Shown: positions 48,300-56,728 of the stretch, in pieces
Numbering within the stretch: position 1 is the stretch's first letter
Layout: each line of letters begins with the position of its first letter
Assembly: GCF_024704725.1 (NCBI RefSeq)
Contig: NZ_JALIQS010000004.1
Span: forward strand, 659,741-723,740
DNA from: Shinella sp. CPCC 101442
GTDB lineage: Bacteria; Pseudomonadota; Alphaproteobacteria; Rhizobiales; Rhizobiaceae
Reading direction: 5' to 3'
DNA: 64,000 bases
Notes under the pieces: generated by a model
Told to the model about the DNA's origin: nothing
Seen by the model: the letters and a program-made list of their open reading frames with translations, nothing else
Databases searched by the model: none
Position numbers and translations under genes: made by a program

Positions 48300-49325
48300 T
48301 TTGCCCGAGGGCGCGGGGCCGGTCGAGGCGCGCACGATGAGATCGGTCTTCCAGAGCTCCTGCTGCGGCAGGGTCTCCAGTTGAAGGATATCGGCGATCA
48401 GTCGGCGGGCGATGCGCTGGCCGGCGGCGCGCAGCGACGAGCGCGTCGTCGTCAGCGGCACCATGAAATTCTCCGGCTTCAGCATCGGCAGCACGTCGTC
48501 ATGGGCAATCAGCGAGATGTCGGAGCCGAGCTTCAGTCCCGCCTGGTTGATCGCCCGCACGGCGCCGAGCGCCAGAACCGTACTGGAACAGAGTACGGCC
48601 GTCGGAGGCATTTCGAGTTGCAGGAAGCGCTCCATGGCGCGAAAACCATGCTCGTCGGTCATCTGCGAATTGGAAACGCATTCATCGCGCAGAACAAGGC
48701 CGTGTTCGGCCAGCGCCCGCACCGTGCCCTTTGTCCGCCGCTTCGAGAAGGTGAGATAGTCAGGGCCGTTGATGAGGGCGACGTGCCGGTGGCCGAGCTG
48801 CGCGAGCAGGCGCGCGGCATCATAGAAGGCACCCGTATTGTCGATATCCAGATAGGGATAGTCCGTCGCGATGCCCATCGAGCGGCCATGCACGACGAAG
48901 GGCGTCTTCAGCGACTTCATCATGGCGATGCGCGGATCCTGCTCGCGCATATAGGCAAGGAACAGCGCATCCACATTACCGCTTGCCACCAGGCGCCGGC
49001 AGGTCGCGACTTCGTCTTCCGGGTGGCTCGGATTGATGACGAAGTGGAAGTCGTGCTTGACCGCCTCGTCGCCAAGCCCGGCCAGGAACTCGCCGAAATG
49101 CACGTCGGACTCGATGCCGTCGGCTGTCGGCATGACGAGGCCGATCGAGCCGGCGCGGCCCGTCGCAAGGCGTTGCGCAGCCCGGTTCGGGCGGTAGCCC
49201 GTCTCCCGGACGGCGTCGAGCACCCGTTGGCGCGTCTCGGCATTGACCTCCGGATAACCGTTCAGCGCCCTGCTGACGGTTGTCTGCGAGAGGCCCAGCA
49301 ATTGCGATAACTGCTTGAGATTCAC
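48297..49325 (-). CDS. aglR: AglR-type LacI-family repressor of alpha-glucoside genes
   Basis: 342 aa. The N-terminal LacI HTH is MNLKQLSQLLGLSQTTVSRA, then LNGYPEVNAETRQRVLDAV. The C-terminal part is a periplasmic-binding-protein-like sugar sensor (GSIGLVMPTADG, HVALINGPDYLTFSKRRTKG, LISLIAHDD-type segment). It is divergent from the agl operon, with three palindromic sites of LacI type in the shared 307-bp gap. In S. meliloti the same order (aglR, then aglEFGAK) is known. Confidence 0.9.
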   Translation of the reverse strand: MNLKQLSQLLGLSQTTVSRALNGYPEVNAETRQRVLDAVRETGYRPNRAAQRLATGRAGSIGLVMPTADGIESDVHFGEFLAGLGDEAVKHDFHFVINPSHPEDEVATCRRLVASGNVDALFLAYMREQDPRIAMMKSLKTPFVVHGRSMGIATDYPYLDIDNTGAFYDAARLLAQLGHRHVALINGPDYLTFSKRRTKGTVRALAEHGLVLRDECVSNSQMTDEHGFRAMERFLQLEMPPTAVLCSSTVLALGAVRAINQAGLKLGSDISLIAHDDVLPMLKPENFMVPLTTTRSSLRAAGQRIARRLIADILQLETLPQQELWKTDLIVRASTGPAPSGK

Positions 49326-49349
49326 ATGCTTAGCTTTCTTGAAACATTA

Positions 49350-49359
49350 AAAGCGCTTT
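49350..49359. promoter_or_regulatory. LacI-type operator 1
   Basis: AAAGCGCTTT, a perfect palindrome with the central CG typical of LacI/GalR operators, 24 bp upstream of the regulator start. It is a likely AglR autoregulation site. Confidence 0.65.
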
Positions 49360-49391
49360 GGATATTTGTTCTGACGGTCCCCTGGATTTTC

Positions 49392-49405
49392 CCAAAGCGT
49401 TTTGG
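49392..49405. promoter_or_regulatory. LacI-type operator 2
   Basis: CCAAAGCGTTTTGG, a near-perfect palindrome sharing the CAAAGCG half with the other two sites; it lies in the middle of the aglR-aglE gap. Confidence 0.65.
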
Positions 49406-49555
49406 CATCTAACATCAGCCGTTCCAGCAGGAAAAGCGGATTTGGGCATTTTGCGGCGCGAAACTACGCTGCACTGCATCAAAAGCGGCGTTTTTATTTG
49501 AAATGATTTGGGGGTACTTGACGAAGGTGAGGGGGAGATGGGATGAAAGGAAATC

Positions 49556-49567
49556 CAAAGCGCTTTG
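49556..49567. promoter_or_regulatory. LacI-type operator 3
   Basis: CAAAGCGCTTTG, a perfect 12-bp palindrome 65 bp upstream of the aglE start, well placed to block the agl promoter. The sites at 49350 and 49392 could allow looping. Confidence 0.7.
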
Positions 49568-49632
49568 AATTTTGGGGTATTTTAGAGAATGCCTGCCCCG
49601 GGAGGGCGGGTTTGCTATGGGAGGCAAATCAC

Positions 49633-50991
49633 GTGAAAAAGACATTGCTGATGACAGCTGCGCTGGCACTTCTGATGGCGGGCGGCGCTGCCGCTGCCGA
49701 TTTGAAGTTCAAGCCCGGTGAAGATTCCAAGTTCAACTGGCAGAGTTTTGAAGATTTCAAGAAGGGTCATGACCTCAAGGGCCAGACGCTGACCATCTTC
49801 GGTCCCTGGCGCGGCGAAGACGAGGCGCTCTTCAAGAACGTCTACGCCTATTTCGTCGAAGCGACGGGCGTCGACCTGAAATACTCCTCCTCCGAAAACT
49901 ACGAGCAGCAGATCGTCATCGACACGCAGGCCGGCAGCCCGCCTGATGTCGCCATCCTCCCGCAGCCGGGCCTCATTGCCGACCTCGCGTCCAAGGGTTA
50001 CCTGACGCCGCTCGGCGAGGAGACCCAGAAATGGCTTCTCGACAACTATGCCGCCGGCCAGTCCTGGGTCGATCTTTCGACCTACAAGGGCAAGGACGGC
50101 ACCGCCGCGCTTTATGCCTTCCCCTACAAGATCGACGTGAAGTCGCTCGTCTGGTACGTGCCTGAGAACTTCGAGGACGCCGGCTACGAAGTGCCGAAGA
50201 CCATGGAAGACCTGAAGGCGCTGACGGAAAAGATCGTCGCCGACGGCGGCACGCCCTGGTGCATCGGCCTCGGTTCGGGCGGCGCGACCGGCTGGCCGGC
50301 GACCGACTGGGTCGAAGACCTGATGCTGCGCACCGCAACGCCGGAAACCTACGACAAGTGGGTCAAGAACGAGATCCCGTTCAATGATCCCGCCGTGATC
50401 GGCGCGCTCGATGAATTCGGCTGGTTCGCCAAGAACGACAAGTTCGTCGATGGCGGTGCCGCGGCCGTGGCCTCCACCGACTTCCGCGACAGCCCGAAGG
50501 GCCTCTTCGCCTCGCCGCCGAAGTGCTATCTGCACCACCAGGCATCGTTCATCCCGTCCTTCTTCCCGGAAGGCACCGTGGTCGGCGAAGACGCGGACTT
50601 CTTCTACATGCCGCCCTATGCCAGCAAGCCGGAACTCGGCAACCCGGTCCTGGGTGCCGGCACGCTTGCCATGCTCACCAAGGACACGCCGGCTTCGCGC
50701 GCCTTCATCGAGTTTTTGAAGACGCCGATCGCGCATGAACTCTGGATGGCGCAGACCAGCTTCCTGACGCCCTACAAGAGCGCCAACAAGGAAGCCTATG
50801 CCAACGGCCCGATGAAGAAGCAGGGTGAAATCCTGCTGAATTCGACGACCTTCCGCTTCGACGGTTCCGACCTGATGCCGGGCAAGATCGGCGCGGGCGC
50901 GTTCTGGACGGGCATGGTCGACTTCGTCGGCGGCAAGTCCGCGGCCGATGTCGCCGGCGGCGTCCAGAAGGCCTGGGACGCAATCAAGTAA
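49633..50991 (+). CDS. aglE: AglE, alpha-glucoside ABC transporter binding protein
   Basis: 452 aa from GTG 49633 (VKKTLLMTAALALLMAGGAA), with GGGAGG nine bases upstream; the frame upstream of it lacks such a site. A signal peptide ends near AAA (about residue 22). The mature part is a family 1 solute-binding protein (GQTLTIFGPWRGEDEALFKN, YEQQIVIDTQAGSPPDVAIL, PQPGLIADLASKGYLTPLGE). It captures alpha-glucosides such as sucrose, maltose or trehalose in the periplasm; the specificity is known only from the S. meliloti homologue. Confidence 0.93.
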   Translation: MKKTLLMTAALALLMAGGAAAADLKFKPGEDSKFNWQSFEDFKKGHDLKGQTLTIFGPWRGEDEALFKNVYAYFVEATGVDLKYSSSENYEQQIVIDTQAGSPPDVAILPQPGLIADLASKGYLTPLGEETQKWLLDNYAAGQSWVDLSTYKGKDGTAALYAFPYKIDVKSLVWYVPENFEDAGYEVPKTMEDLKALTEKIVADGGTPWCIGLGSGGATGWPATDWVEDLMLRTATPETYDKWVKNEIPFNDPAVIGALDEFGWFAKNDKFVDGGAAAVASTDFRDSPKGLFASPPKCYLHHQASFIPSFFPEGTVVGEDADFFYMPPYASKPELGNPVLGAGTLAMLTKDTPASRAFIEFLKTPIAHELWMAQTSFLTPYKSANKEAYANGPMKKQGEILLNSTTFRFDGSDLMPGKIGAGAFWTGMVDFVGGKSAADVAGGVQKAWDAIK

Positions 50992-51001
50992 CATCCTGGC
51001 G

Positions 51002-51029
51002 AACCGGCGGGTTTTGGCCCGCCGGTTTT
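51002..51029 (+). terminator. Intercistronic hairpin after aglE
   Basis: AACCGGCGGG, loop TTTTGG, CCCGCCGGTT then TTCC. It sits 10 bp after aglE and 138 bp before aglF, where it would keep the binding protein in excess over the permeases, either by partial termination or by mRNA protection. Confidence 0.75.
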
Positions 51030-51166
51030 CCCAAGCATGCCGACGTGCAGCCGGACCATGCGGTGCAAGCCGCGTGAACGATTCTCGCACCTCAAGTGCC
51101 TGATCTCCGTTCGGAATTGCGCGTGGAAAAGAGCGTCAGGGGAAGCATTCCTGGGGAGGAACTGCC

Positions 51167-52174
51167 ATGCAGCAATTGTTATTCGCCATTTTCACGATGG
51201 TAGGGGGCGTGCTCGCCTGCGCCGCCTATTTCTTCGGTACGAACTGGCTGCTCGACACGATTTTCCCCTCCAAGGGGCTGACGGGCGCGCAGGCTTCCAG
51301 GAACCTGCGCATCACCAATGCCATCCGGCCCTGGCTGTTCATGGCGCCGGCGCTCTTCGCGCTCGCCATCTACCTCGTCTACCCGGTTTTCGAATCCGTG
51401 CGGCTCGCCTTTCATGACCGCTCCGGCCAGCAGTTCGTCGGCTTCAGCAATTTTGTCTGGATGTTCAACGACGGCGAGTTCCGCCAGTCGATCTTCAACA
51501 ATTTCCTCTGGCTCCTCGTGGTGCCGGCGCTTTCCACCTTTTTCGGCCTCGTTATCGCGGCGCTGACCGATCGCATCTGGTGGGGCAATATCGCAAAGAC
51601 GCTGATCTTCATGCCGATGGCGATCTCCTTTGTCGGCGCCGCCGTCATCTGGAAATTCGTCTACGACTATCGCTCGGAAGGCTCCGAGCAGATCGGCATC
51701 CTCAACGCCGTTGTGGTCGCTTTCGGCGGTGCGCCAGAAGCATGGATGACCATTCCCTTCTGGAACAACTTCTTCCTGATGGTCATCCTGATCTGGATCC
51801 AGACCGGCTTCGCCATGGTCATTCTTTCGGCGGCACTGCGCGGCATTCCGGAAGAAACCGTCGAAGCGGCTGTCATCGACGGGGCGAACGGTTTCCAGAT
51901 CTTCTTCAAGATCATGGTGCCGCAGATCTGGGGCACCATCGCCGTGGTCTGGACGACGATCACCATCCTCGTCCTGAAGGTCTTCGACATCGTGCTCGCC
52001 ATGACGAACGGTCAGTGGCAGACGCAGGTCCTGGCGAACCTGATGTTCGACTGGATGTTCCGCGGCGGCGGTGACTTCGGGCGCGGCGCGTCCATAGCCG
52101 TCGTCATCATGATCCTGGTCATACCGATCATGATCTGGAACATCCGCAACGCCACCAAGGAAATGGAGCGCTGA
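51167..52174 (+). CDS. aglF: AglF, alpha-glucoside ABC transporter permease
   Basis: 335 aa. An extra N-terminal hydrophobic segment (residues 3-35) precedes the standard six-helix MalF-like core. The EAA loop is EETVEAAVIDGANGFQIFFK. The start is ATG 51167 with GGGGAGG upstream. One base separates its stop from aglG. Confidence 0.93.
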   Translation: MQQLLFAIFTMVGGVLACAAYFFGTNWLLDTIFPSKGLTGAQASRNLRITNAIRPWLFMAPALFALAIYLVYPVFESVRLAFHDRSGQQFVGFSNFVWMFNDGEFRQSIFNNFLWLLVVPALSTFFGLVIAALTDRIWWGNIAKTLIFMPMAISFVGAAVIWKFVYDYRSEGSEQIGILNAVVVAFGGAPEAWMTIPFWNNFFLMVILIWIQTGFAMVILSAALRGIPEETVEAAVIDGANGFQIFFKIMVPQIWGTIAVVWTTITILVLKVFDIVLAMTNGQWQTQVLANLMFDWMFRGGGDFGRGASIAVVIMILVIPIMIWNIRNATKEMER

Positions 52175-52175
52175 G

Positions 52176-53321
52176 ATGATTGCTTCTTCCCGTTCACCGC
52201 TCATCATCGTCGTCCACCTCTCCGTCCTGCTGCTCGTGGCGCTCTGGACGCTGCCGACCGCCGGCCTGCTGATCTCGTCGCTGCGCGACAAGGACCAGCT
52301 CGCCGTCTCCGGCTGGTGGACCGCCCTTTCCACCTCCTCGCAAAACCTCACCGGCCGCGCTGCGTCACCGGAAGCGCAGGTCGAGAAGGATGGCAAGTTC
52401 GTCATTTCGGGTAATCTCCTCGAGGGCGGGAATGCCAAGGTCTCGGCCTTTGGCGTGCGCCCCTTGCAGCCGTCCGCCTTCGAAGCCGGCACGGCCGCCG
52501 ACCTGGGCGACGGCCAGATGCTCACCGTCAACGAGGACGGCAGCTACGAGATCGTCTCGCCGACGAAGATGGAAGGCACGCGCGGCCAGCGCATCTTCTA
52601 CACCGCCTCCGTGCCGCCGCGCTTCACGCTCGACAACTACCGCGAAGTGCTGAACGCCGCCGGCATCGGCTCGTCCTTCATCAACTCGCTGACGGTTGCG
52701 ATCCCCTCGACGATCATCCCGATCCTCGTTGCGGCCTTCTGCGCCTATGCGCTCGCCTGGATGCCATTCCCGGGCCGGGCGATCTTGATCGCCGTCATCG
52801 TCGGCCTGCTCGTCGTGCCGTTGCAGATGTCGCTGATCCCGCTTCTGAAGCTCTATAACGGCGTCGGCGCTTTCTTCGGCGTGCCGGCAAAGACCTATGT
52901 CGGCATCTGGCTCGCCCATATGGGCTTCGGCCTGCCGCTCGCGGTCTACCTGCTGCGCAACTACATGGCCGGCCTGCCGCGCGAAATCATGGAATCCGCC
53001 CGTGTCGACGGCGCTTCCGACTTCGATATCTTCGTGAAGATCATCCTGCCGCTGTCCTTCCCTGCACTCGCCTCGTTCTCCATCTTCCAGTTCCTGTGGA
53101 CCTGGAACGACCTGCTCGTCGCCATGGTCTTCCTCGGCACGGGCAATGACGAGCTGGTGCTGACCGGACGTCTTGTGAACCTGCTCGGTTCGCGCGGCGG
53201 TAACTGGGAAATCCTCACGGCCTCCGCCTTCATCACCATCATCGTGCCCCTGATCGTGTTTTTCAGCCTGCAGCGCTATCTCGTGCGCGGCCTGCTGTCG
53301 GGCTCGGTCAAGGGCGGTTGA
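52176..53321 (+). CDS. aglG: AglG, alpha-glucoside ABC transporter permease
   Basis: 381 aa, longer than most MalG-type permeases because about 100 residues (about 50-155) of hydrophilic, beta-like sequence are inserted between the first and second membrane helices (periplasmic side expected). The EAA loop is REIMESARVDGASDFDIFVK. The rest is the usual six-helix fold ending in LQRYLVRGLLSGSVKGG. Confidence 0.93.
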   Translation: MIASSRSPLIIVVHLSVLLLVALWTLPTAGLLISSLRDKDQLAVSGWWTALSTSSQNLTGRAASPEAQVEKDGKFVISGNLLEGGNAKVSAFGVRPLQPSAFEAGTAADLGDGQMLTVNEDGSYEIVSPTKMEGTRGQRIFYTASVPPRFTLDNYREVLNAAGIGSSFINSLTVAIPSTIIPILVAAFCAYALAWMPFPGRAILIAVIVGLLVVPLQMSLIPLLKLYNGVGAFFGVPAKTYVGIWLAHMGFGLPLAVYLLRNYMAGLPREIMESARVDGASDFDIFVKIILPLSFPALASFSIFQFLWTWNDLLVAMVFLGTGNDELVLTGRLVNLLGSRGGNWEILTASAFITIIVPLIVFFSLQRYLVRGLLSGSVKGG

Positions 53322-53326
53322 TGAAA

Positions 53327-53370
53327 GCAATTCCAGCAAAAGTGTGAAGCGGTTTTGCGTCCGGAATTGC
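53327..53370. repeat. 44-bp palindromic intergenic element, copy 2
   Basis: GCAATTCC and GGAATTGC outer arms with AGCAAAAGTG and GGTTTTGCG inside; same length as the copy at 18884-18927. It lies in the aglG-aglA gap (80 bp) and would fold into a hairpin in the agl mRNA. Confidence 0.75.
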
Positions 53371-53401
53371 GTAAAACAAAGTAAAAACAGGACATACGAG
53401 A

Positions 53402-55057
53402 ATGACGACGACGTCGGATTCCACCCTTCTCATCCCGGACAAGGACTGGTGGCGCGGCGCGGTGATCTACCAGATCTATCCGCGCTCGTTCCAGGACACC
53501 AATGGCGACGGGATCGGCGACCTCAAGGGCATCACCGAGCGGCTTGCCCATGTCGCCTCGTTGGGCGCGGATGCGATCTGGATTTCGCCCTTCTTCACCT
53601 CGCCGATGAAGGATTTCGGCTACGACGTCTCGGACTACCAGGACGTCGATCCGATCTTCGGCGGACTCGCCGATTTCGACGCGCTGATCGCCGAGGCGCA
53701 CCGCCTCAACATCCGCGTCATGATCGACCTTGTCCTGTCGCACACCTCCGACAAACATCCGTGGTTCGTCGAAAGCCGCTCGCGGCGCACCAACCCGAAG
53801 GCGGACTGGTATGTCTGGTCGGATTCCAAGCCCGACGGCACGCCGCCGAACAACTGGCTGTCGATCTTCGGCGGCTCCGCCTGGCAGTGGGATCCGACGC
53901 GTCTGCAATATTACATGCACAATTTCCTGACCTCGCAGCCCGACCTGAACCTGCACAATCCGGAAGTTCAGGATGCGTTGCTGTCGGTCGCCCGCTTCTG
54001 GCTGGAGCGCGGCGTCGATGGCTTCCGCCTCGACACGATCAACTTCTATTTCCACGACAAGGAGCTGCGCGACAACCCGTCGCTCGCCCCCGAGCGCCGC
54101 AATGCGCAGACGGCGCCGGCCGTGAACCCCTACAACTATCAGGAACATCTCTACGACAAGAACCAGCCGGAGAACCTGGAATTCCTCAAGCGCTTCCGCG
54201 CCGTCATGGAAGAGTTTCCGGCGATTGCCGCCGTGGGCGAGGTCGGTGACAGCCAGCGTGGTCTCGAGATCGCCGGCGAATACACCTCCGGCGGCGACAA
54301 GATGCATATGTGCTACGCCTTCGAATTCCTCGCGCCCGATCCGCTGACGCCGGCCTTCGTCGCCGAAACGCAACACGCGCTGGAAAAGGCTGCCCCCGAA
54401 GGCTGGGTGTGCTGGGCCTTCTCCAACCACGACGTGATGCGCCATGTCAGCCGCTGGGGCAATGCCGTCACCGACCACGAGGCCCATGCCAAGCTGCTGG
54501 CCAGCCTCTTGATGTCGCTGCGCGGTTCCGTCTGCATCTATCAGGGTGAAGAACTGGCGCTGCCGGAAGCGGAGCTCGCCTATGAGGACCTGCAGGATCC
54601 CTACGGCATCCAGTTCTGGCCGGATTTCAAGGGCCGCGACGGTTGCCGCACGCCCATGGTGTGGGAGGGTGACAAGCAGTCCGGCGGCTTCAGCCTCGGT
54701 AAGCCATGGCTTCCGGTTCCAAACGTCCATCTGGAGCGCGCCGTCAATGTGCAGGAGGGCGACGAGACCTCGGTGCTTTCGCATTACCGCCGTTTCCTCG
54801 CCTTCCGCAAGGAGCATGTGGCGCTGGTCAAGGGCGAGATCGAATTCCAGTCGGCCGAGGGCGCGATCCTCTCCTTCGTGCGCACGCACGGCAACGAGAA
54901 GGTCTTTTGCGCCTTCAACATGAGCCCGATCGCACGTCTCGCCGAGCTTCCGGCGGGCCAGCTGGAGGTGCTTGAGGGGCACGGCTTCGGCAGCATCATG
55001 CATGAGGAAAACATCGAACTTCCGGCCTGGAGCGGGTTCTTCGCCCGCTTCGCGTAA
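53402..55057 (+). CDS. aglA: AglA, GH13 alpha-glucosidase
   Basis: 551 aa, without signal peptide, so it hydrolyses imported alpha-glucosides in the cytoplasm. GH13 regions in order: AVIYQIYPRSFQDTNGDGIG, DLVLSHTSDKHPWF, GFRLDTINFYF (nucleophile Asp), AVGEVGDS (acid Glu) and FSNHDV. The C-terminal beta domain ends VLEGHGFGSIMHEENIELPA. It is in the operon between aglG and aglK. Confidence 0.95.
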   Translation: MTTTSDSTLLIPDKDWWRGAVIYQIYPRSFQDTNGDGIGDLKGITERLAHVASLGADAIWISPFFTSPMKDFGYDVSDYQDVDPIFGGLADFDALIAEAHRLNIRVMIDLVLSHTSDKHPWFVESRSRRTNPKADWYVWSDSKPDGTPPNNWLSIFGGSAWQWDPTRLQYYMHNFLTSQPDLNLHNPEVQDALLSVARFWLERGVDGFRLDTINFYFHDKELRDNPSLAPERRNAQTAPAVNPYNYQEHLYDKNQPENLEFLKRFRAVMEEFPAIAAVGEVGDSQRGLEIAGEYTSGGDKMHMCYAFEFLAPDPLTPAFVAETQHALEKAAPEGWVCWAFSNHDVMRHVSRWGNAVTDHEAHAKLLASLLMSLRGSVCIYQGEELALPEAELAYEDLQDPYGIQFWPDFKGRDGCRTPMVWEGDKQSGGFSLGKPWLPVPNVHLERAVNVQEGDETSVLSHYRRFLAFRKEHVALVKGEIEFQSAEGAILSFVRTHGNEKVFCAFNMSPIARLAELPAGQLEVLEGHGFGSIMHEENIELPAWSGFFARFA

Positions 55058-55090
55058 CGGACTGAGAAATAGGACAAAGGGGAGAGAGAC

Positions 55091-56182
55091 ATGACAGGGC
55101 TGGTTCTCAAGGATATCCGTAAATCCTACGGCGCGGTGGACGTGATCCACGGCATCGATCTCGACATCAAGCAGGGCGAGTTCATCGTCTTCGTCGGCCC
55201 GTCCGGCTGCGGGAAGTCGACGCTGCTGCGCATGATCGCCGGTCTCGAGGAGATCACCGGCGGTGACATGACGATCGATGGCGAACGCGTCAACGACGTG
55301 CCGCCCTCCAAGCGCGGCATCGCCATGGTCTTCCAGTCCTACGCGCTCTATCCCCACATGACCGTCTACGACAACATGGCTTTCGGCATGCGGATCGCCG
55401 GCGAGAGCAAGGAGGAGATCGACCGCCGGGTGCGCGCGGCCGGGGATGTCCTCCAGCTCACCAAGTATCTCGACCGCCTGCCCAAGGCACTCTCGGGCGG
55501 TCAGCGGCAGCGCGTCGCCATCGGCCGCGCCATCTGCCGCAACCCGAAAGTGTTCCTGTTCGACGAGCCGCTGTCGAACCTCGACGCGGCGCTGCGTGTC
55601 GCCACCCGCATCGAAATCGCCAAGCTCAACGAGAAGATGGCCGACACGACGATGATCTATGTCACGCATGACCAGGTCGAGGCGATGACGCTTGCCGACC
55701 GCATCGTCGTGCTCTCGGCCGGCCATATCGAGCAGGTCGGCCCGCCGCTCGAGCTTTACGAACGCCCGGACAATCTCTTCGTTGCCCGCTTCATCGGCTC
55801 GCCCGCCATGAACATCATCCCCGCCAAGATCACCGCTGCCGGCGCATCGACGGCGGTGGAACTGACGGGCGGCCGGATTTCCAGCGTCGATATCCCGACG
55901 GCTGCCTCCGAAGCCGGCAAGACGGCAAGTTTCGGCGTCCGTCCGGAAGATCTTCAGATCTCGACCGGTGACGACTTCCTCTTCGAGGGCACGGTGTCGA
56001 TCGTCGAGGCGCTCGGCGAGGTGACGCTGCTCTACATCGATGGTCTCGTGCAGGGCGAGCCGATCATCGCGAAGATCCCCGGCATCCTCGACGTCAAGCG
56101 CGGCGACAAGGTACGCTTCACGGCCGACAGGGCGAAGCTGCATCTCTTCAATGCGGCCGGACAGAGCTACCGCGCTGTTTGA
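55091..56182 (+). CDS. aglK: AglK, alpha-glucoside ABC transporter ATPase
   Basis: 363 aa, MalK/UgpC class. Walker A GPSGCGKST, Q-loop FQSYALYPHMTV, signature LSGGQRQRVAIGRA, Walker B VFLFDEPLSNLDA, and switch His in YVTHDQVEAMTLADRI. A C-terminal TOBE regulatory domain follows (about residues 240-363). It is the last agl gene. Confidence 0.95.
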   Translation: MTGLVLKDIRKSYGAVDVIHGIDLDIKQGEFIVFVGPSGCGKSTLLRMIAGLEEITGGDMTIDGERVNDVPPSKRGIAMVFQSYALYPHMTVYDNMAFGMRIAGESKEEIDRRVRAAGDVLQLTKYLDRLPKALSGGQRQRVAIGRAICRNPKVFLFDEPLSNLDAALRVATRIEIAKLNEKMADTTMIYVTHDQVEAMTLADRIVVLSAGHIEQVGPPLELYERPDNLFVARFIGSPAMNIIPAKITAAGASTAVELTGGRISSVDIPTAASEAGKTASFGVRPEDLQISTGDDFLFEGTVSIVEALGEVTLLYIDGLVQGEPIIAKIPGILDVKRGDKVRFTADRAKLHLFNAAGQSYRAV

Positions 56183-56194
56183 TTCTGCATCAGG

Positions 56195-56217
56195 GCGGCA
56201 GGAATTGGGCCTGCCGC
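56195..56217 (+). terminator. Stem-loop after aglK
   Basis: GCGGCAGG, 7-nt loop, CCTGCCGC: a perfect 8-bp stem without a following T-tract; it probably ends the agl transcript. Confidence 0.5.
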
Positions 56218-56282
56218 TCAACCCGATGTTAAGTCTTGCTGCCTAGGCTTTTCCTGAAAAATGAAATGCCAGGGACAGGCAA

Positions 56283-56693
56283 ATGGGCATCGGGCAGACA
56301 CCGCGCAACAACTACCTGAACAAGGAAGAGTCCTTCATGTACGATCGGGAAAAGAGTTTCCCGATGGAGGATACCTGTAACGAGGCGCGCATCGAGTTCA
56401 CCGAGAACGGCGGCCTCATGAATCTCGTTTCCCGTCGCGGCCTGATCGTCAAGCTCTCGCGCAGCGGCGCCGTCATCACCATGACGACGAAGTTTCAACT
56501 GCCGCGCAATTTCTACCTCGATATCGTCAGCGCCCGTCTGCCGATGGTGGGCTGCCTGACGCAACGGGTCTATCCCAACGACGTGGTCGAGGCTCGCTTC
56601 CTGCGCCTGCTTTCCGACAAGGACCTGCAGCGCATCTTCGTCTATTCGACGCACCGCAACCATCAGGGCCGGACGCTGGATATCTACAGCTGA
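56283..56693 (+). CDS. Small PilZ-like protein (tentative)
   Basis: 136 aa. The body (about residues 38-115) shows VSRRGLIVKLSRSGAVITMT, then FYLDIVSARLPMVGCLTQRV and DVVEARFLRL. This resembles a PilZ beta-barrel with a SRSGA element in place of D/NxSxxG, and RR in place of the usual RxxxR. Ligand binding to cyclic di-GMP is therefore uncertain. A later start at Met19 (MYDREKSF) is possible. It stands alone between aglK and the convergent edd. Confidence 0.55.
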   Translation: MGIGQTPRNNYLNKEESFMYDREKSFPMEDTCNEARIEFTENGGLMNLVSRRGLIVKLSRSGAVITMTTKFQLPRNFYLDIVSARLPMVGCLTQRVYPNDVVEARFLRLLSDKDLQRIFVYSTHRNHQGRTLDIYS

Positions 56694-56700
56694 TGCAAAA

Positions 56701-56728
56701 AGAGGGGCGAAACGCCCCTCTTTCCCTT
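56701..56728. terminator. Bidirectional terminator, PilZ-like gene / edd
   Basis: AGAGGGGCG, loop AAA, CGCCCCTCT, then TTCCCTTT on the plus strand; the minus strand continues with TTTTT after the stem. It lies between converging genes. Confidence 0.85.

Noticed and set aside
53276-56221. A 981-codon minus-strand open frame over aglA and aglK
   Set aside because: Shadow of GC-rich coding sequence; both plus-strand genes have clear catalytic motifs.
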